A stretch of DNA of 64,000 nucleotides from Shimia ponticola (GCF_007995215.1 NZ_VCDK01000003.1:496001-560000), one strand, 5' to 3'. Shown: positions 53,541 to 62,926, numbered from the stretch's first letter. The notes: a model not told the origin generated them from the sequence alone. A program made the numbers and translations.

Positions 53541-55469
53541 TCAATCCGCCGCGGCGCGACCCTTCGGGGCAACGATACCCTTGGGCCGGAACTGAATGAA
53601 CAGGATGATGAACAAGATCATGTAGGTTTGCGCCGCCAAGGTATTCGACGGATTCAACCATTCGATGCCCTTTTGCAGAAAGCCGATCAGACCGGCCCCG
53701 GCCAGTGTGCCAAAGACCGAGCCGACCCCACCCACCACAACGGTCATGAAGCTTTGCACAATATAGTTTGCGCCCATTTCCGATGTGACCTGCGCATAGA
53801 GCCCGATGCCCACGCCTGCGACACCCGCAATCCCCGAACCGAGGCCAAAGGTCATCATATTGATCCTGTCCGGGTTGATCCCCATCGAGGCCGCCATGCC
53901 GGGATTTTGGTTCACAGCGCGCACTTCCAGACCGAGCCGCGTGCGGTTGAGAATGAACAACAGCAAACACAGGAAGAGCAGCGCAAACACGAAAATCGCA
54001 ATTCGGATATAGCTGATCTGGATGTTGTCCGAAATCACCAATGCGCCGCCCAACCAATCAGGCGAGGTCAGCGGACGGGCCTGCGTCCCAAAGATGTTTT
54101 TGGCGATTTGCTGAAGCGCGATGGAAATACCAAAGGTCGCCAACAGCGTCTCCAGCGGGCGGTGATAGAGATGCCGGATCACCAACCGCTCCATGGCAAC
54201 ACCTGCGCCAAACGTGACTGCAAAGGCGAGCGGCAAGGCGACAAGCAGCGACACCGTGTAGTCCGGCACAAAAAGCTGCACCACATACCCTGTATAGGCG
54301 CCCATCATGATGAATTCGCCATGGGCCATGTTGATGACCCCCATCTGGCCAAAGGTGATGGCCAGTCCAATGGCCGCCAGAAAGTAGATTGATGCGAGCG
54401 ACAGCCCATCCAGCGCCAGATCAAAGGTCTGTTCCAGCCCCACCCTAGTCTCGATTGCGTCCAATGTGGCCCGCGCGGCATCGGTGACCGTGGTATCTTC
54501 TTCGCTGTAACGCTCAAAGAAGACCGCGTTCTCAAGGGCCACCGTGATGTCGTCTTGCGTCACCAGAGGTGGCACGGTGCCATCCGCCGCAAGCGCGCCA
54601 TAGGCCATGTTTCTCATGTCTTGGTCGCCGAGTTGGGCAAGTGGAACCCCTCCTACGCGACCATCGACGATATTGGCCTCCAAAGCCGAGCGCACCGCGC
54701 CTACAGGCACAATCGGTGGGGCAAGTCCGGCGTCGACCAACTGGCCATAACTGGCAGTGGGGTCCTCCATCGGGTCAAGGATACGGGCGATGTTGCCCTC
54801 TGGCGTGTCAGTTGCGACACCCGCATTTGCAGACAGGATCTGACTTAACACCGCCCGCGCTTCGACTGAGGTATCGGCGGACAGGCTCTCGATCGCGGCG
54901 ACACGGGCATCCGTGTCTTCGCCAAATCGGGCCGTCAGAAACGTGATTAGCTGCTCTTTGCGGGCGCGCAGGGCGGGATCGTCTTCGCCGGCAAGCGAGG
55001 CAACCAACGGCTCGAGCTGGCTGGCTTCACCGCGCCGGGCGATACTGTCGAGGGCGGATTGACGGCGTGCCGGGTCTGGATCGGACAGCTGAAATTGCAC
55101 GAGTGCAGTCCCGATGACACGACGGACGCCGCCATTGGGGCGCAATTGGGTGAAACCGTCTTCGGATGCTGTGCCAGTCTCACCGCTATCAATATCGCGA
55201 AACGTCAGATCATCGCCTTCCTCGGTGACGATGACAAAGAGCCCGGTTGCATTGTTGCGCCAAACGTTTCGTTCGGCCCATTGTTCTAGAAATTCAGGCG
55301 CCTGAGGAAGGCCAGATGCCACCAAGTCATCAAGTACCACGCTGACAGACTTGCGGGATGGCTTGGCCACCTCCTCGGCGTGGGTTTGCAGGATGGATTG
55401 TACATCCTGCGACGCGGCGACACTGACTGAAGCCAACAACCACGTCAGGCTGATCAAAACTCGGATCAT
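53541..55469 (-). CDS. urtB: Urea ABC transporter permease with long N-terminal periplasmic region
   Basis: 642 residues. A signal-like N-terminus and a hydrophilic region of about 340 residues with helical repeat-like segments (RRQSALDSIARRGEASQLEPLV, PALRARKEQLITFL) precede the LivH-type permease, which starts about residue 355 with LYFLAAIGLAITFGQMGVINMAHGEFIMMGAYTGYV-like sequence. The extended N-terminus is a normal feature of proteobacterial UrtB. It follows urtA after a hairpin. Confidence 0.92.
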   Translation of the reverse strand: MIRVLISLTWLLASVSVAASQDVQSILQTHAEEVAKPSRKSVSVVLDDLVASGLPQAPEFLEQWAERNVWRNNATGLFVIVTEEGDDLTFRDIDSGETGTASEDGFTQLRPNGGVRRVIGTALVQFQLSDPDPARRQSALDSIARRGEASQLEPLVASLAGEDDPALRARKEQLITFLTARFGEDTDARVAAIESLSADTSVEARAVLSQILSANAGVATDTPEGNIARILDPMEDPTASYGQLVDAGLAPPIVPVGAVRSALEANIVDGRVGGVPLAQLGDQDMRNMAYGALAADGTVPPLVTQDDITVALENAVFFERYSEEDTTVTDAARATLDAIETRVGLEQTFDLALDGLSLASIYFLAAIGLAITFGQMGVINMAHGEFIMMGAYTGYVVQLFVPDYTVSLLVALPLAFAVTFGAGVAMERLVIRHLYHRPLETLLATFGISIALQQIAKNIFGTQARPLTSPDWLGGALVISDNIQISYIRIAIFVFALLFLCLLLFILNRTRLGLEVRAVNQNPGMAASMGINPDRINMMTFGLGSGIAGVAGVGIGLYAQVTSEMGANYIVQSFMTVVVGGVGSVFGTLAGAGLIGFLQKGIEWLNPSNTLAAQTYMILFIILFIQFRPKGIVAPKGRAAAD

Positions 55470-55507
55470 GAATGAGTGCTTTCAGTCAGGTGAGCCCGGG
55501 GACGAAA

Positions 55508-55534
55508 GGCCCGAGCGGATAACCCGCCCGGGCC
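55508..55534 (-). promoter_or_regulatory. Intercistronic hairpin between urtA and urtB
   Basis: GGCCCGAGCGG (55508-55518) pairs with CCGCCCGGGCC (55524-55534), one G-U-type mismatch, closing a 5-nt loop. It lies 8 nt beyond the urtA stop. With no T-run, a transcript-stabilising or partially attenuating role is likely. Confidence 0.6.
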
Positions 55535-55541
55535 AATAGTC

Positions 55542-56828
55542 TTAGTAGTTCGACGTCAACTGAACGCAGGTCTTGGTCTCGGTGTTGTACATCCCGCAGC
55601 CGAGGTCCTTCCAATCAGAGACCAGCACGGCGGATTCCGGCAGGAAGTCGGTCCACGCGTCACCAGGAACCTCTTCGGTTTGGGAGATGATATCGAACTG
55701 GCCATCCGCTGTAATCTCACCAATCAAAACCGGTTTGGCGAGATGGTGGTTCGGCAACATTACCGCCGTGCCGCCGGTCAGGTTCGGGAATTCCTGCCCG
55801 TACATCGCCTCGCGGACCGCATCGACATCGGTGGTACCCGCGTCGGTCACAGCGTTAACCCACATGTTGAAGCCGATGTAGTGCGCTTCCATTGGGTCGT
55901 TGGTCACGCGCTCTTCGCCCATGGCCTCTTTCCAAGCGGCGACCCATTCAGCGTTGGCTTCGGTGTCAGCGGATTGAAAGTAGTTCCACGCCGCCAGATG
56001 ACCGACGAGATTGGACGTATCAAGACCAGACAGCTCTTCTTCACCCACCGAGAACGCGACAACCGGGATATCGTCTGCCGAAATGCCCGCGGCGGCCAGT
56101 TCCTTGTAGAAGCCGATATTGGCGTCACCGTTGATGGTAGAGATCACGCCCACCTGAGAGCCGTCGGCCCCGAGTTCAACCACATCCGCCACGATCGTTG
56201 ACCAGTCAGAATGACCAAATGGAGTGTAATTGACGAAGATGTTTTCCTCAGGAATGCCGGCGTCAATCAGGTACTGTTCGAGGATGTTGTTGGTCGTTCT
56301 GGGGTAGACATAGTCCGTGCCAAGCAGAGCAAATTTCTCGACCCCCAGCTCTTCCAGGAAATAATCAGTTGCTGGAATGGCTTGCTGGTTGGGCGCGGCA
56401 CCCGTGTAGAACACGTTCTTGGAGCTTTCCTCGCCCTCATACTGAACCGGGTAGAACATCAGCCCATTAAGCTCTTCGAGAACCGGCAAAGCAGATTTGC
56501 GCGACACGGATGTCCAGGACCCGAAGATGACGTCGACTTCGGACACCGTCAGCAACTCACGCGCCTTTTCGGCAAACAGCGGCCAATCGGAGGCCGGGTC
56601 AACAACAACTGCCTCAATCTCGCACCCAAGCAAACCACCGGCGGCATTTTGCTGCGCGATCAGCAGCTCCATCGTGTCTTTGAGCGTGGTCTCAGAGATC
56701 GCCATCGTGCCAGAGAGCGAGTGGAGCACCCCGACTTTGATCGGGTCGGCGCAGTCCTGTGCTGAGACTGATCCCGCGATCAGGGCGGCAGCGGCCGCAC
56801 CAAGGGTGTATTTGGTAACAAGTTTCAT
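55542..56828 (-). CDS. urtA: Urea ABC transporter substrate-binding protein
   Basis: 428 residues with signal peptide MKLVTKYTLGAAAAALIAGSVSAQ and the branched-chain amino acid/amide-type binding fold. Urea-specific blocks are LHSLSGTMAISETTLKDTMELLIAQQNAAGG, GSWTSVSRKSALPVLEELNGLMFYPVQYEGEESS and TDYVYPRTTNNILE. The start at 56828 follows GGGGA in a small hairpin. First gene of urtABCDE. Confidence 0.93.
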   Translation of the reverse strand: MKLVTKYTLGAAAAALIAGSVSAQDCADPIKVGVLHSLSGTMAISETTLKDTMELLIAQQNAAGGLLGCEIEAVVVDPASDWPLFAEKARELLTVSEVDVIFGSWTSVSRKSALPVLEELNGLMFYPVQYEGEESSKNVFYTGAAPNQQAIPATDYFLEELGVEKFALLGTDYVYPRTTNNILEQYLIDAGIPEENIFVNYTPFGHSDWSTIVADVVELGADGSQVGVISTINGDANIGFYKELAAAGISADDIPVVAFSVGEEELSGLDTSNLVGHLAAWNYFQSADTEANAEWVAAWKEAMGEERVTNDPMEAHYIGFNMWVNAVTDAGTTDVDAVREAMYGQEFPNLTGGTAVMLPNHHLAKPVLIGEITADGQFDIISQTEEVPGDAWTDFLPESAVLVSDWKDLGCGMYNTETKTCVQLTSNY

Positions 56829-57561
56829 TTGGGCATCCCCGTTTGGCGTGCGGAAAGCCCGATACCTTGACGATCTCGCGCCAAATCACCAAGTCTGATC
56901 CACACAGCGTTTGCTGTAGCTGCGGGCGGGTCGGATCCTGCAAGACTGTCCCGTCCGTAGCGCTCCATTTCGAAGCTGGGGTGAACACACACCCTGTCTG
57001 CCGCTTCACACAAGCCACAGATGTTTCGAATTCCCTGCCCTTCAGAACGGTTGCCGTGTTGATGAGTGTTTTTTCAGCAGGCTGCCCGAAAACTAATCAT
57101 CGCATTGATGCCGTAGTCGGCGCCACATCAGCAAAACACCTGAGCCAAGCCAAAATTGCCCCGTCATTGACGAGGTTCAAAGTGGCGTCGATGCATGCGA
57201 CCATGGGGCATCGGATCGAAAATGCGTGCTATCTCTTCCCGTGAAGGCGCCAATCTCTGATCTGCCCCCCGAGGCTCAGTCATTTATAACGAGTATAGGG
57301 ATCTTGTTTCGATATTCGTCGTCGTTGGTTGGGGCCAACATGCCGGGCGCGGACCCCTGACATTGCTCAAGCGCCCGGCTACTATCTTCTGGCTGGTATG
57401 CCGGTCCATCGCATCGTTTGCAGCGCCTTCAACGGTCCACCGCCCGCCGAATTGAGCTGGCTCGTTGGTCGATTAAGGCGTCTTTTGAAAATCCGTCCAA
57501 GCCCATAAACGATACATCCTTCCCGACGTCTCATGGATGCGTACCGTGACCAAGGAAGACG
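56829..57561. other. Intergenic region upstream of urtA
   Basis: 733 bp with no credible gene. The part next to urtA (56831-56860) can fold GGGCATCCCCG against CGGAAAGCCC, covering the urtA ribosome-binding site. A possible hairpin ACAGC/GCTGT lies about 90 bp upstream of urtA. No convincing NtrC or sigma-54 site was found by eye. The rest looks like degraded spacer without recognisable remnants. Confidence 0.5.
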
Positions 57562-57864
57562 GTGTCAGAAGATGGCTTAGAGCGATACGCTCAGAACCTG
57601 CGGTTCGGACAGGTTTTTGCCCGGAACGACATTTACCAGAGCTTATTCGTTCAGTGCGCACTCGTCGAACACGAGCTTGTCGTTCTTACCCGTGCTGCGG
57701 AAGCCAGCGCGATGAAATACTGGTCTGTCGCCAAAGTCACGATCCGAGGCGGGCTAGTCGTTCATCGCAGCGAACATCAGTATTTCACGTTACAAGGGGC
57801 TCTCAATACCTTCTGCGAGCTGACCGGTGAAAGTTTGGGGGACCGCTTCGACGACAATACGTGA
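57562..57864 (+). CDS. Small hypothetical protein
   Basis: 100 residues starting GTG with AAGGAAG just upstream. The sequence has a regular hydrophobic/helical pattern (RNDIYQSLFVQCALVEHELVVL) and a beta-like stretch (KVTIRGGLVVHRSEH), and no obvious low complexity. No family is recognised. It is isolated between urtA and frcA, so it may be a real orphan or a remnant. Confidence 0.35.
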   Translation: MSEDGLERYAQNLRFGQVFARNDIYQSLFVQCALVEHELVVLTRAAEASAMKYWSVAKVTIRGGLVVHRSEHQYFTLQGALNTFCELTGESLGDRFDDNT

Positions 57865-57991
57865 CAAGCGCGCCATGGGCGTTGATTTATTTGTCGGCCT
57901 ATTGCGGATGTTTGACCTGTTTAACGGCACGGCAATTCATTTGGCGGAACCGGACCTTTGAGTACCGACACGTCAGACTTACGAAATCTCC

Positions 57992-58768
57992 TTAAGCGAC
58001 CATTGCTTCGTTCGGGGGTTCCTTTGCGCCGGTCATAAACGCAACGGCATCGGACATTGTATAGTCCTTTGGATCGACCACGCAGAGCCGCTGGCCCAAG
58101 CGGTGAATATGGATACGGTCCGCAACTTCAAAAACGTGCGGCATGTTGTGGCTGATCAGTATGATCGGGATACCGCGGGAGCGCACATCCAGAATGAGTT
58201 CCAGCACTTTTCGGCTTTCCTTTACGCCAAGTGCAGCTGTCGGTTCGTCCAGAATGATGACTTTGGAGCCAAAGGCCGCGGCACGGGCCACGGCGACACC
58301 CTGCCGCTGACCGCCCGAAAGGGTTTCAACCGCTTGGTTGATGTTCTGGATGGTCATAAGACCCAGATCCGTCAGCTTCTCGCGCGCTGCCTTTTCCATC
58401 GCGGGTTTGTCCAACTGACGTAGCAGCGACCCGCGCAAGCCTGGTTTGCGGATTTCGCGACCCATGAACATGTTGTCGGCGATCGACAACGCGGGGCTGA
58501 CGGCAAGGGTCTGATACACCGTTTCAATCCCGGCGTGCCGTGCATCGTTAGGGGAGGAAAAGCGCACGGCACGCCCTTCGAGCTCGACCGTGCCGCTATC
58601 TGGCACAACCGCCCCGGATAGCGCCTTGATCAGTGTCGATTTGCCTGCGCCGTTGTCGCCAATGACCGCCAGGATTTCACCGGGGTAAAGATCAAAGTCG
58701 CAGTTATCGAGAGCCACCACTTTGCCATACCGTTTGGTGAGGTTCCGGCCTTTGAGAATGGGTTCCAT
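57992..58768 (-). CDS. frcA: Fructose-type sugar ABC transporter ATP-binding protein
   Basis: 258 residues, a single nucleotide-binding domain: Walker A GDNGAGKST, Q-loop ETVYQTLAVSPALSIADN, signature LSGGQRQG and Walker B VIILDEPTAALG. Most sugar importers of this class have two fused domains (RbsA type); FrcA-like proteins have one, matching this. The start at 58768 shares its A with the frcC stop (TAATG). A longer frame upstream lies inside frcC. Confidence 0.88.
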   Translation of the reverse strand: MEPILKGRNLTKRYGKVVALDNCDFDLYPGEILAVIGDNGAGKSTLIKALSGAVVPDSGTVELEGRAVRFSSPNDARHAGIETVYQTLAVSPALSIADNMFMGREIRKPGLRGSLLRQLDKPAMEKAAREKLTDLGLMTIQNINQAVETLSGGQRQGVAVARAAAFGSKVIILDEPTAALGVKESRKVLELILDVRSRGIPIILISHNMPHVFEVADRIHIHRLGQRLCVVDPKDYTMSDAVAFMTGAKEPPNEAMVA

Positions 58769-59922
58769 TACGCTGCTACCTTTCTGATCCACTGGTCGAT
58801 GCCGACGGCGAGGATGATGAGTGTCCCGATCAACATGAAGGTCCATTGAGGGTTCACGCCTGCCATCCCGAGGCCCAGCATGAAGACCCCGACGATAAGC
58901 GCCCCGAAGAACGCGCCCCAAATCGAGCCCCTGCCACCGAAGAGAGAAATACCCCCAATCACCACGGCCGTGATGGATTCAATGTTGCCTTCCAGCCCCG
59001 TGGATGCACTGGGCGAAACCGAGGCAAAGCGCCCGATCAGCGACCAGCCTGCAACTGCGGCAATCGCACCGGCGAGCATATAGACAGACATCAGCGTCCG
59101 CTTCACGTTCACACCGGCGAGTTCCGCCGCGTCTGGGTCATCGCCCACCGCATAGACATGGCGTCCCCAAGCCGTGGAGCGCAGCATATAGGCCAGCAGC
59201 ACCGTCAGTGCGATGAGTGTCAGAACGCCATAGGTGATCTTCGTCTGCCAGATGATGTCCAGCATGAATTGACCCGTATCGTTCGGGCGAATGCGTTCGT
59301 AGGTGATGCCGCGCAGGTTTTCGATCCACGTGACGAACTGTTCGTTTGGCTTCAGGCCGAGCCACTGCAACAAAGGCGCTTCTTCGCGGATCGTGCGGGC
59401 GCGGATCGTTTCGTTGCGGGAATAGATATAGTTGGCCGCCAGCACGATTTGCCAGACGCCAAGCGTGGCAATGAAGGGCGGTATCTTGATCCGCGTGACC
59501 AACCAGCCAGAGACACCGCCAATCGCCGCTCCAGCCACGATGCCACAACACACGGCAACGGCAGGCGGAAGGCCGTAGTCAAAGGTGAATTTGCCCATGA
59601 TGACTGAACAAAACACCGCAATCGCGCCGACAGACAGGTCAATGCCAGCCGTCAGAATGACAAGCGTCTGCGCGAGCGCAAGGATGCCAACCACCTGAAT
59701 TTGCTGGAACACCAAGGTCATCTGCGGCAGGAAACGCGGCCCGAGCCAACCGGCGAAAATCATGATCGCACAGACCAGAACGATCAGGGGGACCAAAGAC
59801 GGCGTCTTGTGCAACGCGCTCTGAAATCGCATCAGCAGGGATTTGTCCTGCACTTCGAAATGTGCCACGTCCTGAGACGCGCCTTGCAATGCGGCTTCGT
59901 AATTGTCTGCCTTGTCCGACAT
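58768..59922 (-). CDS. frcC: Fructose-type sugar ABC transporter permease
   Basis: 384 residues with a hydrophilic N-terminal stretch of about 35 residues and around ten membrane helices of the RbsC class (GIDLSVGAIAVFCSVIMGKF and GVNVKRTLMSVYMLAGAIAAVAG blocks). FrcC forms the channel for fructose-type sugars. Between frcB and frcA, after a hairpin. Confidence 0.88.
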   Translation of the reverse strand: MSDKADNYEAALQGASQDVAHFEVQDKSLLMRFQSALHKTPSLVPLIVLVCAIMIFAGWLGPRFLPQMTLVFQQIQVVGILALAQTLVILTAGIDLSVGAIAVFCSVIMGKFTFDYGLPPAVAVCCGIVAGAAIGGVSGWLVTRIKIPPFIATLGVWQIVLAANYIYSRNETIRARTIREEAPLLQWLGLKPNEQFVTWIENLRGITYERIRPNDTGQFMLDIIWQTKITYGVLTLIALTVLLAYMLRSTAWGRHVYAVGDDPDAAELAGVNVKRTLMSVYMLAGAIAAVAGWSLIGRFASVSPSASTGLEGNIESITAVVIGGISLFGGRGSIWGAFFGALIVGVFMLGLGMAGVNPQWTFMLIGTLIILAVGIDQWIRKVAA

Positions 59923-59938
59923 GTTCTTCCCCCCAATA

Positions 59939-59985
59939 CACGCTTCGCGTGCTTCTTTTTGAAAGGGCGGACCGTGGCCCGCCCT
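59939..59985 (-). promoter_or_regulatory. Intercistronic hairpins between frcB and frcC
   Basis: AGGGCGG (59964-59970) pairs with CCGCCCT (59979-59985), followed downstream by a small hairpin CACGC/GCGTG (59939-59951). They lie between the binding-protein gene and the permease gene. The minus-strand sequence after the first stem is T/A-rich but has no long T-run, so only partial termination or mRNA protection is suggested. Confidence 0.55.
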
Positions 59986-60022
59986 GACGTATGTTCAGAT
60001 TGGGCGCTTCGGCCCGCTCAGA

Positions 60023-61042
60023 TCAACCCCAACAGAGGTTGGTGCCTTCTTCGACCGAGATGCTTTCCACACCTTCGACTGGGCTTCCTGTCACCAGAGC
60101 AACGCCGGTATCAAAGAAGTCTTTGCCCGGGGTGTTTTCAGGCAGGGTGCCATCTTTGGCGTATGCCGCAATTGCTTCGATGCCGAGCGACGCCATAAGC
60201 AGCGGGTACTGCTGCGAGGTCGCCCCGATCACACCATCGGCCACATCGGCGACACCAGGACAGCCACCGTCAACCGAAACGATCAGAACATCATCCTGAC
60301 GACCCACCGCGACAAGCGCTTCATATGCGCCAGCGGCAGCTGGTTCGTTGATCGTGTAGACCACGTTGATGTCCGGATCAGCGGCCAGGCAGGTTTCCAT
60401 GGCGGTGCGGCCGCCCTCTTCGTTGCCCGCAGTCACCTCGTTACAGATGATGCGCTCATCGGTTTCATCGCCCCACATGTTCGGGTCAACGACGTCCACA
60501 CCAAAGCCGGTCAGGAAGCCTTGGTCGCGCAGAACGCCAACGGTGGGCTGGCTGATGGCGAGATCTAGCATTGCGATCTTGGCGTTGGCAGCATCGTCGC
60601 CCATTGCCCCTGCGGCCCACTGACCGATCAGCTCGCCAGCAAGAAAGTTGTCAGTGGCAAAGGTTGCGTCGGCCGCGTTGATCGGGTCGAGCGGGGTGTC
60701 GAGCGCGATGACAAGGATACCAGCGTCGCGTGCGTCCTGAACCGGCTCGACGATTGCGGCGGTGTCAGAAGCAGTGATCAGAATGCCCGACGCGCCGTTG
60801 GCGATGCAGGCTTCGATGGCCGCGACCTGGCTTTCATGGTCGCCGTCAATCGTACCGGCATAGGAATTCAGCGTGATGCCCAGCTCTTCAGCTTTGGCTG
60901 TCGCGCCTTCGCGCATCTTCACGAAGAACGGGTTGGTATCCGTCTTGGTGATCAGACAGGCAGACGTCCCGTGGCCAGCAGCCATCGCTGTGCCAGCCGA
61001 CGTAATTGCGGCAAGAGCGGTGCCAATCAAAAGCTTGTTCAT
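60023..61042 (-). CDS. frcB: Fructose-type sugar ABC transporter substrate-binding protein
   Basis: 339 residues with signal peptide [21 protein letters not shown]. The body is the periplasmic-binding-protein 4 family; [37 protein letters not shown] and [20 protein letters not shown] closely resemble rhizobial FrcB. Binding of fructose, ribose or mannose is expected. The start at 61042 is chosen for the signal peptide; a longer upstream frame is discarded. Confidence 0.9.
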   Translation of the reverse strand: MNKLLIGTALAAITSAGTAMAAGHGTSACLITKTDTNPFFVKMREGATAKAEELGITLNSYAGTIDGDHESQVAAIEACIANGASGILITASDTAAIVEPVQDARDAGILVIALDTPLDPINAADATFATDNFLAGELIGQWAAGAMGDDAANAKIAMLDLAISQPTVGVLRDQGFLTGFGVDVVDPNMWGDETDERIICNEVTAGNEEGGRTAMETCLAADPDINVVYTINEPAAAGAYEALVAVGRQDDVLIVSVDGGCPGVADVADGVIGATSQQYPLLMASLGIEAIAAYAKDGTLPENTPGKDFFDTGVALVTGSPVEGVESISVEEGTNLCWG

Positions 61043-61140
61043 AGTGTCCTCCCAGACGTGTTTGCGCAGAGCCTCCACTCTGCATTCAACGGATTTGGGT
61101 CCGCCATGCGCCATAAGAGTTCAGATTCGAATGAGCGTGT

Positions 61141-61180
61141 CAATTAGTTAGTTAACTTTCCTTATTAAACGGAATCGGCT
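61141..61180. promoter_or_regulatory. Palindromic operator-like region between frcB and the ROK gene
   Basis: An AT-rich stretch in the divergent intergenic region contains TTAGTTAGTTAAC with the palindrome AGTTAACT (61150-61157). TTAGTTNGTT half-sites are typical of ROK/XylR-family operators. The ROK repressor encoded next to it is the obvious candidate binder. Confidence 0.45.
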
Positions 61181-61210
61181 ATTAACAAGGTTGGAGGAGA
61201 CCTGTATCCC

Positions 61211-62389
61211 GTGCCCATGGACGACGGATTTGTGAGAGAGATCAGCACTGGGCTGAGCCAACGCGGCGTGCGCGATCACAACGAACGGCTACTGCTGTCG
61301 CTGATCCAGCGTCACGGCGGGCTGCCGGCGAGTGACCTATCCAAACGCGCCGGTTTGTCGCCTCCGACCGTGTCCAGCATTCTCCGCAGGCTGGAAGGCG
61401 AAGGCCTTGTTCTGAAGGGCGAACCTGTTCGGGGCAAAGTTGGAAAACCGTCAACACCCATGCGCCTCGCAAAGGACGGTGCCTTCTCATTCGGCCTCAA
61501 GATTGGCCGTCGGTCTGCCGAACTTGTCCTTATGGATTTTGTTGGCGAAACCCGTGACGAAAGGCTGTTTAGCTATAACCGCCCACTGCCCGACGATATC
61601 TTCAGCTTCGTCCAAGACAGTATCACCGACATCCGCGCCAAGCTGAGCAAAGATCACCTCAGACGTATATGTGGGATCGGTGTGGGCGCCGCATTTGAAT
61701 TGTGGAACTGGCCAGACGAGGCGGCAACCCGCCGCGCCGAATTCGCGGAATGGCAAAGCGTCGATCTCAGGGTCCAATTGCAGGAACTGACAGGGCTACC
61801 TGTCTCGCTTGTCAACGACGCTACGGCGGCCTGCCAGGCAGAACACACTTTTGGCCGCGGCAAAGAGTTCCGCGACTACGCCTACTTCTTCATTGGCGCG
61901 TATATCGGCGGTGGAATAGTCTTGGACAACACGGTCTACGAAGGCCGCCAAGGCAATGCAGGCGCTTTGGGGTCACTGCGAAGCATCGGACCCAACGGTG
62001 AAAGCATGCAACTGGTCGAGATGGCCTCGATCCGCCAATTGGAACAACGCTTTCACGAAGTTGACTTAGACCCGCGACACCTGTGGTCGGACCCAGAAAG
62101 CTGGACGCGCTATTCTCGGTATGTTGATCCATGGCTCCGCCAAACCGCGCAAGAGCTTTCAAAGGCTGCGTTGTCCGTATGTTCCGTGATCGACTTTGAG
62201 GCAATCCTGATCGATGGAGCCTTTCCAGAGCCCATCAGGCACGATCTAGTGGACCGTGTTCGACGCTATGTCACGACCCAAGACACCCGAGGTCTGATCG
62301 CTCCGCAGATCGAAGCAGGGTCTATTGGCCGCAAGGCCCGCGCCATCGGCGCAGCGACCCGCCCGATGGACATCCAGTTTATGCTTTAG
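61211..62389 (+). CDS. ROK-family transcriptional regulator
   Basis: 392 residues. The N-terminal winged HTH (about 20-80) has LSKRAGLSPPTVSSILRRLEGEGLV, and the ROK sugar-kinase-like domain includes GIGVGAAFELWNWPD, NDATAACQAEH and GAYIGGGIVLDN. The expected ROK zinc signature (His plus CxCGxxGC) is absent: the matching region reads GNAGALGSLRSIGPNG. GTG at 61211 is used since GGAGGAG precedes it; ATG at 61217 is possible. It is divergent from frcBCA and probably represses it in a fructose-type sugar response. Confidence 0.88.
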   Translation: MPMDDGFVREISTGLSQRGVRDHNERLLLSLIQRHGGLPASDLSKRAGLSPPTVSSILRRLEGEGLVLKGEPVRGKVGKPSTPMRLAKDGAFSFGLKIGRRSAELVLMDFVGETRDERLFSYNRPLPDDIFSFVQDSITDIRAKLSKDHLRRICGIGVGAAFELWNWPDEAATRRAEFAEWQSVDLRVQLQELTGLPVSLVNDATAACQAEHTFGRGKEFRDYAYFFIGAYIGGGIVLDNTVYEGRQGNAGALGSLRSIGPNGESMQLVEMASIRQLEQRFHEVDLDPRHLWSDPESWTRYSRYVDPWLRQTAQELSKAALSVCSVIDFEAILIDGAFPEPIRHDLVDRVRRYVTTQDTRGLIAPQIEAGSIGRKARAIGAATRPMDIQFML

Positions 62390-62575
62390 GCTTTGCAAAT
62401 TCCGATCGTTGGTCAATTTGTGCCCGCTTGGGCGCGAATGATCGCTGAAATCACTACAGCTTCGATGTCTGCTTAGAGCAATTCAAGCATTGGAATTCTC
62501 AGTCGCGGCGAACTTCCGATCTCCACCCAAAGCGGACATTGGTAGCCTGGACAAATGGCGAGAAGCGGAAACGGG

Positions 62576-62926
62576 CATGGCGTCGAAAACCGTTGTAATC
62601 CCGGTTGAGGCCAATTCAGCATCATGCGCCATCAAGGCTGGAAGGTGGGGCCAATCGACCTTGGGCTACGGTTCGATGTGCCATTCGACATTGTCTGTAT
62701 AAAGCTAGACCAGTGCAGGCAGGACCGGATTATTTTGGCAATCCACGGCGCTCGCAGGAATCTGATCCCCCTCGCAGATCTCCGAAATCATACCTTGTTC
62801 AATTGTGATCGCTCCGATTACCACTCGGTCAGGCAAAACAAGTTGTGCATTTGCGAGGCAAAGATCTGCTGACACAGTCCTGTCATCTGGCTGGATCAGA
62901 GCGGCGGCCGGGAAAAGGGGATCCAT
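62576..62926 (-). pseudogene. phnM: phnM pseudogene, 5' part with two in-frame amber stops
   Basis: Reads as PhnM in one continuous frame from MDPLFPAAALIQ through LCLANAQLVLPDRVVIGAI and LPALV, then TAG at 62705-62707 (where PhnM has Glu of IELHTDN), LYTDNVEWHIEP, a second TAG (where PhnM has Arg of RPKVDWP), PKVDWPHLPALMAHDAELASTGITTVFDAM, after which homology stops near 62576. There is no frameshift. Beyond it lies unrelated sequence. The gene is therefore dead by two stops and lacks its last two-thirds. The intact phnM at 8025-9167 is a diverged paralogue. Confidence 0.85.

Noticed and set aside
52989-54392. 467-codon plus-strand open frame antisense to urtC and urtB
   Set aside because: The translation is rich in Asp, Arg, Gln and His and spans two real genes on the other strand.
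62576-62926. TAG codons read as pyrrolysine in the phnM remnant
   Set aside because: The remnant is 3'-truncated, PhnM does not use pyrrolysine, and the MttB gene in the window has no amber codon.
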